6,674 nucleotides of DNA from an uncultured Bacillus sp. (GTDB taxonomy: Bacteria; Bacillota; Bacilli; Bacillales; DSM-1321). Of the stretch, positions 5,266-6,674 are shown piece after piece (the first letter of the stretch is position 1; the number at the start of each line of letters is the position of its first letter). Position numbers and translations under genes: made by a program. The stretch is from assembly GCA_934215995.1 (NCBI GenBank), contig CAKQBC010000133.1, positions 1-6,674 on the forward strand, in the 5' to 3' direction. Under the pieces are notes generated by a model that saw nothing but the letters and a program-made list of their open reading frames with translations, did not search any database and was not told the DNA's origin.

Positions 5266-6674
5266 TTATTTATCTTTATCGTCAACTTCAGTGAATTCCG
5301 CATCAACGACATTATCATCGGAAGAAGCGCCAGCTGTTTGGCCTTCTGCTCCTTGTTGTGCCTGCTGCGCTTGTTGAGCTTGCTCATACAATTTCACTGT
5401 AAGGTTTTGCACGATTTCTTGAAGCGCATCTTTTTTAGCGCGGATTTCATCAAGATCGTTCTTCTCGATTGCTTCTTTTAATGCATCTTTCGCCGCATTT
5501 GCAGATTCGATTTCAGAAGCGTCCACTTTGCCTTCAAGTTCTTTCATTGTTTTCTCAGTTGTGAAGACCAATTGGTCAGCTTCATTGCGAAGCTCTACTT
5601 CTTCTTTGCGTTTTTTATCTGCTTCAGCATTTTCTTCGGCTTCACGAACCATGCGTTCCACTTCTTCATCAGACAGGCCTGAAGATGATTTGATTGTGAT
5701 TGCCTGTTCTTTGTTTGTGCCGAGATCTTTTGCACGTACGCTCACAATACCGTTTTTATCGATATCGAATGAAACTTCGATTTGCGGGATGCCGCGCGGT
5801 GCCGGCGGAATATCCGTCAATTGGAAACGGCCAAGCGTTTTATTGTCAGCAGCCATAGGGCGCTCCCCTTGCAGCACATGGATATCAACTGCCGGCTGAT
5901 TGTCCGCTGCAGTAGAGAACACTTGTGATTTGCTTGTAGGGATTGTTGTATTACGGTCGATTAATTTTGTGAATACGCCGCCCATTGTTTCGATACCGAG
6001 TGATAGCGGTGTAACATCAAGCAATACGACATCTTTTACATCGCCTGTCAATACGCCGCCTTGGATTGCAGCACCCATAGCTACAACTTCATCCGGGTTA
6101 ACGCCTTTATTCGGTTCTTTTCCTGTTTCCCTGCGCACAGCTTCAACAACTGCCGGAATACGTGTAGAACCGCCGACAAGGATTACCTGGTCGATTTCGG
6201 ATGCTGTCAGGCCGGCATCTCTGATTGCCTGGCGAGTAGGTCCCATTGTGCGTTCAACAAGCCCGTGGGAAAGCTCTTCGAACTTCGCTCTTGTAAGGTT
6301 GACTTCTAGATGCAACGGACCAGCTTCTCCTGCTGTGATGAACGGCAATGAAATTTGTGTTGATGTAACTCCAGAAAGATCCTTTTTCGCTTTTTCAGCA
6401 GCATCTTTCAGGCGTTGCATCGCCATTTTGTCCTTAGAAAGGTCGATTCCGTTTTCTTTCTTGAATTGTTCCACTAAGTAGTCAATGATTACTTGGTCGA
6501 AGTCATCACCGCCAAGACGATTGTCCCCTGCAGTAGATTTCACTTCGAATACGCCATCTCCAAGCTCAAGAATGGAAACGTCGAATGTACCGCCGCCAAG
6601 GTCGAATACAAGGATAGTTTGGTCGGTATCCGTTTTGTCCATACCGTAAGCAAGTGCTGCAGCTGTAGGCTCAT
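5266..6674 (-). CDS. dnaK: Chaperone protein DnaK (Hsp70), 3' part; 5' end beyond the right edge
   Basis: DnaK is the ATP-dependent Hsp70 that binds and refolds exposed hydrophobic segments with DnaJ and GrpE. The frame is open to the right edge and encodes 468 residues from [10 protein letters not shown]. Bacillus DnaK has about 611, so roughly the first 143 are missing. Visible are the rest of the nucleotide-binding domain: the phosphate-2 motif [12 protein letters not shown], the adenosine motif [11 protein letters not shown] and [15 protein letters not shown]. Next come the interdomain linker [18 protein letters not shown], the substrate-binding beta domain and the helical lid. The tail contains three AQQ repeats ([11 protein letters not shown]) and ends in [10 protein letters not shown], typical of the family. 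The ATG at 6642 is internal, not a start. The gene is normally third in an HrcA/CIRCE-controlled operon; that operator is outside the window. Two hairpins, one a terminator, follow the stop. Confidence 0.97.
   Translation of the reverse strand, partial: EPTAAALAYGMDKTDTDQTILVFDLGGGTFDVSILELGDGVFEVKSTAGDNRLGGDDFDQVIIDYLVEQFKKENGIDLSKDKMAMQRLKDAAEKAKKDLSGVTSTQISLPFITAGEAGPLHLEVNLTRAKFEELSHGLVERTMGPTRQAIRDAGLTASEIDQVILVGGSTRIPAVVEAVRRETGKEPNKGVNPDEVVAMGAAIQGGVLTGDVKDVVLLDVTPLSLGIETMGGVFTKLIDRNTTIPTSKSQVFSTAADNQPAVDIHVLQGERPMAADNKTLGRFQLTDIPPAPRGIPQIEVSFDIDKNGIVSVRAKDLGTNKEQAITIKSSSGLSDEEVERMVREAEENAEADKKRKEEVELRNEADQLVFTTEKTMKELEGKVDASEIESANAAKDALKEAIEKNDLDEIRAKKDALQEIVQNLTVKLYEQAQQAQQAQQGAEGQTAGASSDDNVVDAEFTEVDDKDK

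Noticed and set aside
5360..5390. Tandem AQQ-coding repeat near the dnaK 3' end
   Set aside because: Short Gln/Ala-rich repeats are usual in the variable DnaK tail, so this is ordinary for the family.
5900..6481. 193-codon plus-strand frame antisense to dnaK
   Set aside because: Long antisense frames opposite dnaK are a common by-product of its codon usage. There is no ribosome binding site, and the translation is rich in Ser and Thr with no recognisable domain. The other plus-strand frames across the window are shadows in the same way.

Overview
The window looks like chromosomal DNA from a low- to mid-GC Bacillota, most likely Bacillaceae or a close relative. The reasons are the gene order dnaK-dnaJ-prmA-rsmE-mtaB, strong Shine-Dalgarno sequences, and proteins that read like the Bacillus subtilis DnaK, DnaJ, YqeT, YqeU and YqeV families. 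I cannot name the species. Every convincing gene is on the minus strand, so transcription runs from the right edge to the left.

Layout in transcription order: the 3' three quarters of dnaK (right edge to 5266); a 245-base gap with a hairpin, an intrinsic terminator and a candidate sigma-A promoter; dnaJ (5020-3887); prmA (3865-2927); a 338-base gap with no convincing protein gene but dense RNA-like structure (2926-2589); rsmE (2588-1836, GTG start); mtaB (1828-473), coupled to rsmE; and the first 151 codons of deoC (454 to the left edge).

Together the genes are the distal part of the HrcA-type heat-shock operon. DnaK and DnaJ refold proteins. PrmA methylates ribosomal protein L11, RsmE methylates 16S rRNA, and MtaB methylthiolates t6A37 of tRNA, so chaperones are combined with modification enzymes of the translation machinery. 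deoC (deoxyribose-phosphate aldolase) is metabolically unrelated but lies 18 bases after mtaB with its own good ribosome binding site, so it is probably co-transcribed. The hrcA and grpE genes and the CIRCE operator expected upstream are outside the window.

The part that ordinary annotation does not explain is the 338-base prmA-rsmE gap. Read as minus-strand RNA it folds by eye into four well-paired hairpin domains and one weaker one. Two apical loops each have a perfect 7-base complement further downstream (possible pseudoknots), and the last stem abuts the rsmE ribosome binding site. I do not recognise the family. It could be an undescribed structured RNA, a non-autonomous mobile RNA element, or a cis-regulatory leader of rsmE. 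The structural claims come from hand pairing without an energy calculation or alignment.
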